From positions 1-64,000 of the forward strand of contig NZ_JAACFT010000014.1 in assembly GCF_029051685.1 (NCBI RefSeq): 64,000 nucleotides of DNA. Reading direction: 5' to 3'. The notes below the pieces were generated by a model that made no database searches, was not told the DNA's origin, and saw only the letters and a list, made by a program, of their open reading frames with translations. The translations under genes were made by a program, and so were the position numbers. Every line of letters starts with the position of its first letter. The stretch's first letter is position 1. This DNA comes from Bradyrhizobium sp. CSA207 (GTDB lineage Bacteria; Pseudomonadota; Alphaproteobacteria; Rhizobiales; Xanthobacteraceae). Of the stretch, positions 35,989 to 43,850 are shown in pieces.

Positions 35989-36013
35989 GGCCCCGACCGC
36001 CAAGGTCGGGGCC
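35989..36013 (+). terminator. Strong hairpin after aioA
   Basis: GGCCCCGACC, loop GCCAA, GGTCGGGGCC: a perfect 10-bp stem starting 7 bases after the aioA stop. It has no T-tract, so it could also act as an RNA-stabilising stem. Confidence 0.6.
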
Positions 36014-36107
36014 ATAGCCACCGTTCAAGCGGCGGAGATACGTTCCAGGCCCTACCTGATCACAATCGACATTGTTGACTGGCGCTCCAGGCAGAGGCCC
36101 ATTGTGT

Positions 36108-36197
36108 TCACACGACGATCATTTGCATGCCGACGCCACGTTGCTTGTTCATCGGTTTGAGGGCGGTCAATTCGTAGTCGCCGAGTTCATAGCGCAT
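36108..36197 (-). pseudogene. IS5-type transposase N-terminal relic
   Basis: A 29-codon frame, beginning MRYELGDYELTALKPMNKQR, resembles the start of IS5-family transposases (MRYELSDYEWTAI-PML). It degenerates after about 20 residues. No terminal repeats or other parts are visible. The rest of the 36014-36557 interval contains no gene. Confidence 0.55.
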
Positions 36198-36557
36198 GAT
36201 TCCAGCCTCGGAGCTTTAATCACATCTACGGCCCTATGGCGCTCCGCGGGGCCGCCGATCTTCCGAATTCCGCTTTCGGGAGCATAGTGGATATGGCCAA
36301 ATTTGCTGCTAGTTCACCTCAGTCGCGAATGATCGCACCGGACGCTTTAGGGCCCCGAAACATCCCTACGTATAGCTATCGAAGCGGTCTGAGTTCCCGT
36401 CATATGCTAGGGCATGAGAAATGAGGCCTGTGGATCGTCGTGCCCGCGATTGGCGTTGCGGTTCTATGGGTCTCAATAATATTGCTATTTGGCAGGTAGC
36501 CACTAAAGCGCCCTAACCAGTGCTATGAGTGTCGCACTGGGATTTTACGGGGGTTTT

Positions 36558-36749
36558 ATGAAAAAGGGCGACGCGACGTGTCCGGAGTGCGGAGCTGGCT
36601 TTCGGCGGCTTGAACTTACGTCACAACTAGGCACCAAGGGCGAATACCGTTGTCCGGCCTGCGGCGAGGTCTTGGAAAAGTTCGACGGAAGCGCGTTAGT
36701 CGCCTATCGCCTCACGATCCAACCCTCTGTAAAGGGCATTCGGGACTAG
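36558..36749 (+). CDS. Small zinc-ribbon protein, 63 residues
   Basis: The protein MKKGDATCPECGAGFRRLEL carries CPEC and CPAC pairs 24 residues apart, so it should bind zinc, and it ends with a VAYRLTIQP strand. Close relatives of about 62 residues are common in Bradyrhizobium, with no known role. The ATG at 36558 is favoured over 36525 because the conserved part begins there. It points toward the leftward ars operon. Confidence 0.7.
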   Translation: MKKGDATCPECGAGFRRLELTSQLGTKGEYRCPACGEVLEKFDGSALVAYRLTIQPSVKGIRD

Positions 36750-36894
36750 TAAATAGCTTCACATAACTGTCACGGTCATGGCGTTGCCGTCCTTCGTACC
36801 CAGCTGCGATGCGGAATTCGGTCGCTATCGGGGCATAGCGGACATCGATCAAAATGTACCGATCGAGTTCGATTTATGAGCGCGCGCCCTTAGA

Positions 36895-37296
36895 TCAGCT
36901 CTCAATGACCTCACCGTCTTCCTTGACGAAGCGTCCGATGTGGGGATTGGGCAGGAGGTCGAGCACCGCTTCCGAGGGGCGGCAGAGTCTGACGCCCTTC
37001 GGCGTGACGACGATGGGCCGGTTGATCAGGATCGGATGAGCCAGCATCTGGTCGAAGAGCTGTTCGTCAGTCCACTTGGGATCGTCGAGGGCAAGTTTCT
37101 TGTGGGGGGTACCCTTCTCGCGTAGCAGGGCGCGGACGGGGATGTCCATGGCAGCTACCAACTCCTTGAGTCTTTCCCGCGAGGGAGGCGTCTTCAGATA
37201 TTCGATGATGGTCGGTTCGACGCCGCTCTGGCGGATCATGGCGAGCGTGTTGCGGGAGGTGCCGCAGTCTGGATTGTGATAGATCGTGACGCTCAT
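36895..37296 (-). CDS. arsC: Arsenate reductase, glutaredoxin-dependent type
   Basis: The 133-residue ArsC reduces arsenate to arsenite using glutathione and glutaredoxin. The catalytic C11 is in HNPDCGTS, and the arginines that bind the oxyanion are at R59, R93 (INRPIV) and R106. Its ATG overlaps the aquaporin stop as ATGA, so it is the last gene of a coupled operon with two thiol-phosphatase-type ArsC proteins upstream. One operon thus carries both unrelated arsenate reductase types. Confidence 0.93.
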   Translation of the reverse strand: MSVTIYHNPDCGTSRNTLAMIRQSGVEPTIIEYLKTPPSRERLKELVAAMDIPVRALLREKGTPHKKLALDDPKWTDEQLFDQMLAHPILINRPIVVTPKGVRLCRPSEAVLDLLPNPHIGRFVKEDGEVIES

Positions 37297-37994
37297 CGAG
37301 ATGTCTCCGCGATTTTGACAGGGCCCCTCACTTCGGGTCTTCCGAGCAGCCAATTCATCAACAGCATGCCTACGAAGGCGCCGCAGAGTTCGGCGACGAT
37401 GAAGCCTGGCAGGTCCATGGGACGGATTCCCGCGAACGTGTTCGTCAGCGAACGCGCGATTGCGACCGCCGGATTCGCGAACGAGGTCGAGGCGGTGAAC
37501 CAGTAAGCCGCCGTGATGTAGAGGCCGACGAGCCACGGCACCGCCGTGCGCTGGAAGCGGATTCCGGCCAGGATGGTCGCGACCAGGCCGAAGGCTGCGA
37601 CGAACTCGGCGAACCATTGGGCGCCGCCGGTACGGGTCTTCATCGAGAAGTCGATGACAGGCAGCGCGAACATGAGATGCGCGGCCATGGTGCCGGCGAT
37701 ACCGCCGGCGATCTGGGCGATCACGTAAAGCACGGCCTCCTGCGGCGTCAGCTCGCGTTTGCCGGTGAAGACCAGCGTGACTGCGGGATTGAAATGCGCG
37801 CCGGAGATAGGCCCCAACACCGTGATCAGCACGACGAGAATGGCTCCGGTCGGCAACGTGTTGCACAGCAGCGCCAGGGCGACGTCCTTGGTCAGCGTCT
37901 CGGCCATGATGCCGGATCCGACCACGGTGGCGACCAGAATTCCGGTGCCGAGCGCTTCCGCCGCCAAGCGCCGCGGGAGATCAAACGTATCCAT
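37293..37994 (-). CDS. aqpS: Aquaglyceroporin-type arsenite channel (AqpS-like)
   Basis: The 233-residue MIP-family protein has the two channel motifs NPA at 69-71 (AHFNPAV) and 174-176 (SFANPAVA), and about six membrane spans. In ars operons of rhizobia an aquaporin replaces ArsB and lets arsenite, made by ArsC, flow out of the cell. It overlaps both neighbours by a few bases (arsC at 37294-37296 and the LMW-type arsC at 37994), so expression is tightly coupled. No arsB or acr3 pump gene is in the window. Confidence 0.9.
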   Translation of the reverse strand: MDTFDLPRRLAAEALGTGILVATVVGSGIMAETLTKDVALALLCNTLPTGAILVVLITVLGPISGAHFNPAVTLVFTGKRELTPQEAVLYVIAQIAGGIAGTMAAHLMFALPVIDFSMKTRTGGAQWFAEFVAAFGLVATILAGIRFQRTAVPWLVGLYITAAYWFTASTSFANPAVAIARSLTNTFAGIRPMDLPGFIVAELCGAFVGMLLMNWLLGRPEVRGPVKIAETSR

Positions 37995-38521
37995 CAGCTG
38001 GCCTTTGGTTGCGAGTGGGTCGCGCCGTCGAGGCGGCCGATTTCGCGCAACCTGGTACCTAGCGAGAGCTTGTCGATGCCGTGCAGCGGCAGATTCGTGA
38101 ATTCGCCAATTCGGTGCTTTAGATATCGGAACGCGAATTCGAAGGCCGCCTCCTTTTCAAGGTCGGTGCCTTCGACGGCAGCCGGATCCTCGATGCCCCA
38201 ATGTTCGGTCGTCGGCTGGCCGGGCCATATCGGGCAGCTTTCGCCGGCGGCGCTGTCGCAGACAGTGAATATGAAATCCATCATTGGCGCGTCGGGCGCC
38301 ACAAATTCCGTCCAGCTCTTCGAGCGCATCCCGTCAGTCGGATAACCGAACTTCTCCAGCACCTTGAGGGCGAAGGGATTGATCCGGCCCTTGGGTTGGC
38401 TGCCGGCCGAAAAGGATCGGAAGCGCCCGTCGCCATCCTTGCGCAGGATGGACTCGGCGATGACTGACCGGGCGGTGTTGCCGGTGCAGAGGAAGAGGAC
38501 GTTGTAGATGCGGTCGATCAT
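37994..38521 (-). CDS. arsC: Arsenate reductase, low-molecular-weight phosphatase type
   Basis: The 175-residue protein has the phosphatase loop LCTGNTARS with catalytic C12. The resolving cysteines are expected at C88 and C96 (TVCDSAAGESCP), as in thioredoxin-coupled ArsC. The KSWTEF and DPAAVEGTD segments are typical. It lies 97 bases after the ArsR-ArsC fusion gene and overlaps the aquaporin start. Together with the fusion it provides two enzymes of the same type in one operon. Confidence 0.92.
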   Translation of the reverse strand: MIDRIYNVLFLCTGNTARSVIAESILRKDGDGRFRSFSAGSQPKGRINPFALKVLEKFGYPTDGMRSKSWTEFVAPDAPMMDFIFTVCDSAAGESCPIWPGQPTTEHWGIEDPAAVEGTDLEKEAAFEFAFRYLKHRIGEFTNLPLHGIDKLSLGTRLREIGRLDGATHSQPKAS

Positions 38522-38618
38522 GAAGCATCACCCAAGCTTTCTAGAGTTATTGAATGTCGTTCAGCGGTCAACAAAAGCGCGATCAGTCTGCATATTCACA
38601 TATTCACCACCGGGACGT

Positions 38619-39488
38619 TCATGGCGAAACGCGGTTGGTGTCGCCGATCTCGTCCAGACGCGCCTTCAACACGATGCGGTCAAGCGATGCGAATGGGAGG
38701 CTGATGAAGATTTCGAGCCGCCGCCGTATCATCGCGTAGAGCTCGTTCAGCAATGTCGTCCGTTCGGAGGCTGACCCGGTGAACTGGGTGGGATCTGGCA
38801 CCGGCCACGCGCCGCTCACGAATTTTGTCCCGAGATCCGGACAAAACTGTCCCTGCGGCGTGTCGCAAAGTGCAATCACGAAATCCATGCGCGGCGCCTC
38901 GGGACTGGTGAACTCGTTCCACGACTTGCAGCGCAAATGGGTGACGTCGTGTCCCAAGTGCTTCAGGCGATCGATCACATCTGGAAGCGGAGACTCGGCA
39001 GGGTGGGATCCGGCGGAATAGGCGTGAAATCGTCCGCCCCCGATCTTCTGGAGGAGCGCTTCGGCCATAATCGAGCGGGCAGAATTCTGCGTGCACAAGA
39101 ACAGGACGTTGAATGCAGGCGCCACAATATCGGGCGAGGGCTCGGGGGCTGGCGCGGCAGGCACCACTGGAAGATGAGCGCAGAGCTCGGGTTTTCCACC
39201 GCAGCAATCGTGAGCGAGAAAGTCGATTAATCCGCGAAAACCGGCGACGTCGGCGCGGTAGCTGACTGTTCGGCCGTTTTTCTCCGCGACGACCAGGCCG
39301 GCGCGGGCGAGTACGGTCAAGTGGTTCGACATCGTGTTGTGCGGCACATTGCAGTGACGCGCGATCTCTCCCGCAAGAAGGCTGTCCGGATAGACTGACA
39401 GCAGCCGCCGCAATGCCTCCAACCGTGTGGGCTGTCCAAGGGACGCGAATCCCTCGATCGCCGTCTCGGTGAAGCTCGCCTGATCCAT
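38619..39488 (-). CDS. ArsR-ArsC fusion protein (repressor plus arsenate reductase)
   Basis: The 289-residue protein combines an ArsR repressor (residues 1-108; helix-turn-helix EIARHCNVPHNTMSNHLTVLARAGLVV; cysteines C95, C96, C103 in DCCGGKPELC), a proline-rich linker (VVPAAPAPEPSPD) and a thiol-phosphatase ArsC (126-289; loop CTQNSARS with C132, resolving cysteines C209 and C217 in CDTPQGQFCP). Both halves look complete. It is the first gene of the leftward ars operon and has the TGTCG-N8-CGACA operator 20 bases before its start, so it probably regulates itself. Coupling sensing and catalysis in one chain is unusual, although such fusions are known in some bacteria. Confidence 0.93.
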   Translation of the reverse strand: MDQASFTETAIEGFASLGQPTRLEALRRLLSVYPDSLLAGEIARHCNVPHNTMSNHLTVLARAGLVVAEKNGRTVSYRADVAGFRGLIDFLAHDCCGGKPELCAHLPVVPAAPAPEPSPDIVAPAFNVLFLCTQNSARSIMAEALLQKIGGGRFHAYSAGSHPAESPLPDVIDRLKHLGHDVTHLRCKSWNEFTSPEAPRMDFVIALCDTPQGQFCPDLGTKFVSGAWPVPDPTQFTGSASERTTLLNELYAMIRRRLEIFISLPFASLDRIVLKARLDEIGDTNRVSP

Positions 39489-39507
39489 GACCTTCTCAAC
39501 ACTTTTG

Positions 39508-39525
39508 TGTCGGTATTTTTCGACA
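39508..39525. promoter_or_regulatory. ArsR operator, site 2
   Basis: TGTCGGTATTTTTCGACA has the half-sites TGTCG and CGACA with 8 bases between, as at 32690-32707. It ends 20 bases before the ArsR-ArsC fusion start. Confidence 0.75.
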
Positions 39526-39592
39526 TATTAAGCGAGGCAGTACGCGATACGAAGAAAAATCGTTGCCTCTAGTCTAATACGCGATCTATATA

Positions 39593-39610
39593 TGTCGGGA
39601 CAAATGGACA
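39593..39610. promoter_or_regulatory. ArsR operator, variant site 3 before pstS
   Basis: TGTCG-GGACAAAT-GGACA differs from the other two operators in one base of the second half-site. It is also framed by the longer inverted repeat TATATGTC/GACATATA (39589-39614). It ends 20 bases before the pstS ATG. Confidence 0.6.
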
Positions 39611-39629
39611 TATAGTCGGGGAGACTCGA

Positions 39630-40643
39630 ATGATCAAGCGCTTATTGGGTGTCCTTCTCACATCGCTGTCCTTGTCGATCGGAGCTGCCCAAGCTGCCGA
39701 GAGCGCTGGGGCCGGATCGACTTTCGTGTTCCCCATTCTCGAAAAATGGGCCGCGGCGTACGAAGCCAAGACCGGCGACAAGATCCGCTATGAATCGATT
39801 GGATCCGGAGCGGGCATTACTCAGATCAAGGCGGCAGCCGTCGACTTTGGCGCTTCGGACATGCCGTTGCGGACTGAAGAGCTGGAAAAAAGAGGCCTCG
39901 GTCAGTTTCCGCTCGTGATCGGCGGCGTGGCGCCCGTCGTCAACATTGACGGTGTCGGCCCGGGCGGCATTCGCTTCACAGGCCCGATCCTCGCGGACAT
40001 CTTTCTCGGTAAAATCAAGAACTGGAATGATCCGGCGATCCGCGCACTCAATCCAGACGTCAATCTGCCCGCAGCCCCCATTTCGGTCATACACCGCTTG
40101 GACGGGTCAGGGACCACATTCAACTGGGCAAATTACCTTTCGAAGGTCAGTCCTGAATGGAAGCAACAGGTAGGTGAAGGCACGTCCATCGAATGGCCGA
40201 TCGGCGCGGGCGGAAAAGGCAATGAAGGAGTTGCCGCATTTGTTGCGCTGGCAAAGAACTCCATCGGCTACGTGGAGTATGCCTACGCCATCAAGAACAA
40301 GCTGGCCTACGGATTGGTGCAGAACAGGGCGGGACGGTTCGTTCAACCCGGCGCAGAGGCGTTCCAGGCCGCGGCCGAGAACGCGAACTGGGCGGGAGCA
40401 AAGGATTTCTTCCTTGTCATGACCGATGCTCCAGGGGAAAACGCTTACCCCATCACCGCGACTGCGTTCATCATCATGTACAAGCAACCAAAAGATTTTG
40501 GGCGGGCGAAACGCGCAAGAGACTTCTTCATGTGGTCTTTGGAAAACGGACAGCCGCAAGCGGCGGAGCTAGGCTACGTTCCGCTTCCGCCTTCTCTCGT
40601 CAGACAGATCGAAAGCTACTGGAATTCCGAGTTCGGAGGTTAG
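39630..40643 (+). CDS. pstS: Phosphate-binding periplasmic protein
   Basis: The 337-residue protein has a signal peptide (MIKRLLGVLLTSLSLSIGAAQA) and the PstS pattern: GAGSTFVFPILEKWAAAYEAKTGDKIRYESIGSGAGITQIKAAAVDFGASDMPL, then RLDGSGTTFNWANYLSKVSP. It binds phosphate, or possibly arsenate, in the periplasm. No pstCAB genes are present, so it is an orphan. PstS-like genes in arsenic islands are thought to favour phosphate over arsenate uptake or to bind arsenate. It is divergent from the fusion gene. Confidence 0.9.
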   Translation: MIKRLLGVLLTSLSLSIGAAQAAESAGAGSTFVFPILEKWAAAYEAKTGDKIRYESIGSGAGITQIKAAAVDFGASDMPLRTEELEKRGLGQFPLVIGGVAPVVNIDGVGPGGIRFTGPILADIFLGKIKNWNDPAIRALNPDVNLPAAPISVIHRLDGSGTTFNWANYLSKVSPEWKQQVGEGTSIEWPIGAGGKGNEGVAAFVALAKNSIGYVEYAYAIKNKLAYGLVQNRAGRFVQPGAEAFQAAAENANWAGAKDFFLVMTDAPGENAYPITATAFIIMYKQPKDFGRAKRARDFFMWSLENGQPQAAELGYVPLPPSLVRQIESYWNSEFGG

Positions 40644-40811
40644 GACGGGGGCAGAGCCGACCCAGGATCGAGCCGCTCGGCCGGGGCGTCGTTGCCAAGT
40701 CGGCGCTCCTGAGTCTGGCGGCGCTGGTCGCCCTGATTTGCTTCCAGCAAAGGCGAATGCGGAAGCTGCAGCTGAGACGGCCTAGTCTACCGGTTGACAG
40801 AGGATCTTGCA

Positions 40812-40833
40812 TCCATATATCCGGATGTATGGA
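40812..40833. promoter_or_regulatory. Operator overlapping the third arsR start
   Basis: A 22-bp near-palindrome reads TCCATATATCCGG and continues ATGTATGGA. The outer arms TCCATA/TATGGA and the centre ATCCGGAT are exact. It covers the start codon of the arsR at 40829 and differs from the TGTCG operator, so this repressor probably has its own specificity. Confidence 0.6.
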
Positions 40834-41182
40834 ACAAGAAAGCGCAATCCTCGCTTTGGGCGCATTGGCACAAATTACCCGCCTCGAAACCTTTCGGCTT
40901 TTGGTGAAAAGCGAGCCCGAAGGTGTTCCTGCCGGGGAATTGGCCCGCTCGGTCGGGGTCCCGCAGAACACGATGTCAGCGCACCTCTCCATCCTCTCGC
41001 GGGCCGACCTGATCGTTGGCGAGCGCCACAGCCGCTCGATCATCTATCGCGCCAATCTGAAGACGTTCCAGGACCTGATGATGTTCATGGTTCAGGATTG
41101 CTGTAGCGGCAGTCCGCAACTGTGCGCCCCGCTGCTCGAAAGCCTGGGGACCCCTCACAAAAGGAAATCCCGTGCAAAATAA
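40829..41182 (+). CDS. arsR: ArsR-family repressor (arsH operon)
   Basis: The 117-residue protein MEQESAILALGALAQITRLE has the helix-turn-helix ELARSVGVPQNTMSAHLSILSRADLIVGERHSRSIIY. The cysteine cluster DCCSGSPQLC (C91, C92, C99) is of the arsenic-sensing type. It overlaps arsH by 11 bases and is cotranscribed with it. The frame is open about 100 codons upstream, but the palindrome and homology place the start at 40829. It is the third ArsR domain in the island. Confidence 0.9.
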   Translation: MEQESAILALGALAQITRLETFRLLVKSEPEGVPAGELARSVGVPQNTMSAHLSILSRADLIVGERHSRSIIYRANLKTFQDLMMFMVQDCCSGSPQLCAPLLESLGTPHKRKSRAK

Positions 41183-41915
41183 GACGCCGGCGCTGTCGAT
41201 GGCGGATGAACTTCCGAACGTCGATCCGACCACCTTCCACATTCCGGAACCGGCGGCATTGTTGCGGCCATCGGTGATTGAGCATCGCCCCCGCATCCTG
41301 CTGCTGTATGGGTCGCTACGCGAGCGCTCGTTCAGCCGGTTTGCCACCGAGGAGGCCGCTCGTCTGCTGGAGGCCTTCGGAGCCGAAACTCGCATCTTCA
41401 ATCCGTCGGGCTTGCCGCTTCCCGACGACCAGCCGATCGATCACCCGAAAGTCAAGGAACTGCGCGAACTCTCCGCCTGGTCGGAAGGTCAGGTGTGGTG
41501 CAGCCCGGAACGTCACGGGGCGATGACTGGCATAATGAAGGCGCAAATCGATTGGATTCCCCTGTCGCTCGGCGCCATTCGTCCCACGCAGGGAAAGACG
41601 CTGGCGGTGATGCAGGTCAGTGGTGGTTCGCAGTCGTTCAATGCGGTGAACCAGCTTCGTGTTCTGGGACGCTGGATGCGCATGATCACGATCCCAAACC
41701 AGTCGTCGGTCGCAAAAGCCTATGAGCAGTTTGACGAGGACGGCCGGATGAAACCGTCGGCATATTACGACCGGATCGTCGATGTAACGGAAGAACTGGT
41801 GAAGTTTACGCTTCTGACGCGCGGCGCTTCCTCGTACCTGACGGACCGATACAGCGAGCGGAAGGAAGCCGCTGCAAAGCTCGCGGAGCGTATGCATCTG
41901 GACGAAGCCATCTAG
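41172..41915 (+). CDS. arsH: ArsH, organoarsenical oxidoreductase
   Basis: The 247-residue flavoprotein has the ArsH core: RPRILLLYGSLRERSFSRFATEEAARLLEAFGAETRIFNPSGLPLPDD, WCSPERHGAMTGIMKAQIDWIPLSLGAIRPTQGKTLAVMQVSGGSQSFNAVN, LRVLGRWMRMITIPNQSSV. It is an FMN-dependent NADPH reductase that oxidises trivalent methylarsenicals and gives resistance. The GTG start at 41172 overlaps the end of arsR. It is the right end of the arsenic island. The 135 bases after it hold no gene. Confidence 0.93.
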   Translation: MQNKTPALSMADELPNVDPTTFHIPEPAALLRPSVIEHRPRILLLYGSLRERSFSRFATEEAARLLEAFGAETRIFNPSGLPLPDDQPIDHPKVKELRELSAWSEGQVWCSPERHGAMTGIMKAQIDWIPLSLGAIRPTQGKTLAVMQVSGGSQSFNAVNQLRVLGRWMRMITIPNQSSVAKAYEQFDEDGRMKPSAYYDRIVDVTEELVKFTLLTRGASSYLTDRYSERKEAAAKLAERMHLDEAI

Positions 41916-42050
41916 GGTGGTTCTAATCCCTTCTGGCTGGCGACCTAGCATTCCTATTGTCTCTCGGGGGTGAGCCTCGTTGGCTAAAAGACTCAAGGTC
42001 AGCGAAGGACCTGCAAGCGATACCAGATCGCCAACTTGGGCGACCTTGCG

Positions 42051-42218
42051 TTACTGGATTTTGATCTCCTTAAGGGGAAGCCGCAGCTCTGCGGCTCGCT
42101 CCTCGCGATCCTTCTTGCGGAACTCATTTTCGCGCCTCTCGAAATCAACCAGTTCCTTTTTCGCCACCTCTAGCCGGCGGTCGCGCGGTAGTAGGGCTGA
42201 CTGAGTGCGGTCCGTCAT
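42051..42218 (-). CDS. 55-residue charged protein, paralogue 1
   Basis: The protein begins MTDRTQSALLPRDRRLEVAK and goes on KKELVDFERRENEFRKKDREERAAELRLPLKEIKIQ. It is highly charged and helical. A homologue of identical length lies on the other strand at 44207-44374, with about 60 percent identity by eye and the core NEFRK-DREERAAELRLPL-EIKI conserved. A CTCCCG/GGAG-like site precedes the ATG. Its function is unknown. The fact that two copies keep the same length suggests both are real genes. Confidence 0.75.
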   Translation of the reverse strand: MTDRTQSALLPRDRRLEVAKKELVDFERRENEFRKKDREERAAELRLPLKEIKIQ

Positions 42219-42303
42219 TACTTACTCCCGTCTTGCGACGCCCCAGCCATATAGGAGGTCTGGGGCACCGGAAAGGTTCAGTGTTTGATCGTTCTTAACC
42301 CGT

Positions 42304-42354
42304 GGCTGTCTCTTAATCAGCGGGTCCCAGGTTCGAGCCATGGTGCGCCCACCA
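42304..42354 (+). other. 3' half of a tRNA-Lys(CTT) gene, likely attachment-site scar
   Basis: The stretch contains the anticodon loop TCTTAAT, variable loop, T-arm (GGTTCGAGCC) and acceptor end TGCGCCCACCA of a tRNA-Lys with anticodon CTT. No 5' half precedes it. Two stem positions are altered (CTGTC instead of the usual CTGAC, and CATGG instead of CCTGG), so it is a relic. Such 3' halves are left when integrases recombine at tRNA genes. Confidence 0.72.
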
Positions 42355-42411
42355 ATCTTTGCAGGGACTTACCACGATTTTGTATCGGAACGGACCCTTT
42401 AGTTGGGAAAG

Positions 42412-42576
42412 CACCAAGACAGCCATCCTGCTCGATGTAGAGACGACCGGCCTAGACTAGCAGAAGGACGAGATGATCGAGCTCGGAATGATCAAGTTCG
42501 ACTACCTGTCCGACAGCAGAGGGGTCAATGTTGGACGCTTATTCACAGCAGGCGAAGCGATCGGCCGGATCGTATT
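42412..42576 (+). pseudogene. DnaQ-like 3'-5' exonuclease fragment
   Basis: In one frame the sequence reads STKTAILLDVETTGLD, a stop codon, then QKDEMIELGMIKFDYLSD. VETTGLD is the first exonuclease motif (DxE) of DnaQ-type exonucleases found on plasmids. The in-frame TAG at about 42457 and the loss of the rest show decay. It begins 58 bases after the tRNA scar. Confidence 0.7.
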
Positions 42577-42648
42577 AAAAAATGAGGCGGCCAGAGGCCG
42601 CGAAGGACGCTCGGCCTTGCCGAGCGCCCCTGAGCAGCACCTACTCGC

Positions 42649-43438
42649 CTAGGCGGCAAGCGCCTCCTTCGTCAACGCCCAAGCCTGGTTGAGCTTCTTG
42701 GCACGGAGATCGAAATCGGCCTTCACCTCGGTGATGCGCTTGTCGATACGGCGCTTGGCCCGATCGCTTGCTTGCTTCGCCTGGTCCGTTAGCGACTGCT
42801 CTCTCGCATCCGTTTCAGCCTTGGCGTGATCAAGCCGTTTCTTAGCCTGCTCTTGCACCGTCTTGATCTGCATCTTGACCTGTTCGATATCCTTTTGCAC
42901 CGCGGCCCGATTCTCGGCGGCGGTGTGTTTGAGGTCGTCCTGCAGCGCCTTCAACTCCGCCTCGAAGGCGGCACTTTCCCGCACTAGCTGATCTTCGACG
43001 ACCTCCGAGCGCAGGCGCCGGAAGACCGTTGCGCCCAACTTGTGCAGCCGTGCGTCCACCGGCGTCATCCATGTTTCCTCGATCTCTGCCAGCACAGCCG
43101 CCTTCCCCCGGCGAAAGCTCTTTCGAGACGTCGTCCAGAAAAGCCACGTTGACGCCGCTGCTGTCCAAATCGAAAACGAGTCCGCTGAGGCCGCCCAGCG
43201 AAGCCCCGATGCCAGCCCCGCCGGCCCGGCGAGGAGCCCGATCAAGCTGCCCGTGACCAGGCCGACAGCCGTACCCACCGCGCCCTGGTCGGCGGCCTGC
43301 TTGACCTCGTTCTTGCCTGCCTTCCTTCACCACCACTGCCGAGGCGTAGAGAGTGAGCCCCTCCTCGTGCAGCTCCCGCAAGGCACTCAGGCCTTCGAAT
43401 GCCGACGCTTCGGTTTCGAAAACGGCAACCGATCGCAA
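42649..43438 (-). pseudogene. DUF1269-type membrane protein, frameshifted
   Basis: A family-like sequence can be followed only by switching frame three times, at about 43313, 43208 and 43107. It reads VAVFETEASAFEGLSALRELHEEGLTLYASAVVVKEG, then GTAVGLVTGSLIGLLAGPAGLA, then GASLGGLSGLVFDLDSSGVNVAFLDDVSKELSPG, then KAAVLAEIEETWMTPVDARLHKLGATVFRR. A long coiled-coil tail ends at 42649. Three small indels make it a pseudogene, unless they are sequencing errors. Confidence 0.7.
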
Positions 43439-43439
43439 C

Positions 43440-43850
43440 CATCGTGACCGCGATGCCCGAGGTGATGAGATTGATGCCGACGATGAGGCCGAGCGCCCAC
43501 GCGGCGGAGCCGGGCCAGCCGCTGATGATCAGTCCGGCCAAAAGCAGATCCGAAAGACCGCTCATCACCATCCATCCCCAGGACCCGGGAAATGCATCGC
43601 GGTACCTGATCGCGGCTGCGATCTGAAACACGCCTTCAGCGACGAAGAAGGCGATCAGCACCAGCGTCAGCGAGATCGCGCCTTCAACCGGATGCCAGAG
43701 CAGCAAGATACCGCAGAACAGGGAAAGCGCCGCGGTCAGCAAGGCCCATAAGAACGCCGGCACGGTCGGCGCGAAGAACATCGTGACAAGCCCCACGAAG
43801 CCGCTGAGCAAGAAAATCCAGCCCACATAGATGTCCACCGCGAGCGTGCC
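43440..43850 (-). pseudogene. HdeD-family membrane protein fragment
   Basis: The frame encodes about four membrane spans: AVDIYVGWIFLLSGFVGLVTMFFAPTVPAFLWALLTAALSLFCGILLLWHPVEGAISLTLVL, then SWGWMVMSGLSDLLLAGLIISGWPGSAAWALGLIVGINLITSG. This is the HdeD (DUF308) pattern. The first span or two and the start codon are missing on the right, and the left end runs directly into the DUF1269 remnant at about 43440. A deletion probably joined the two genes. Confidence 0.7.

Noticed and set aside
42304..42354. A complete tRNA gene
   Set aside because: Only the anticodon-to-CCA half is present and two stem pairs are broken; the D-arm and 5' acceptor strand are missing.
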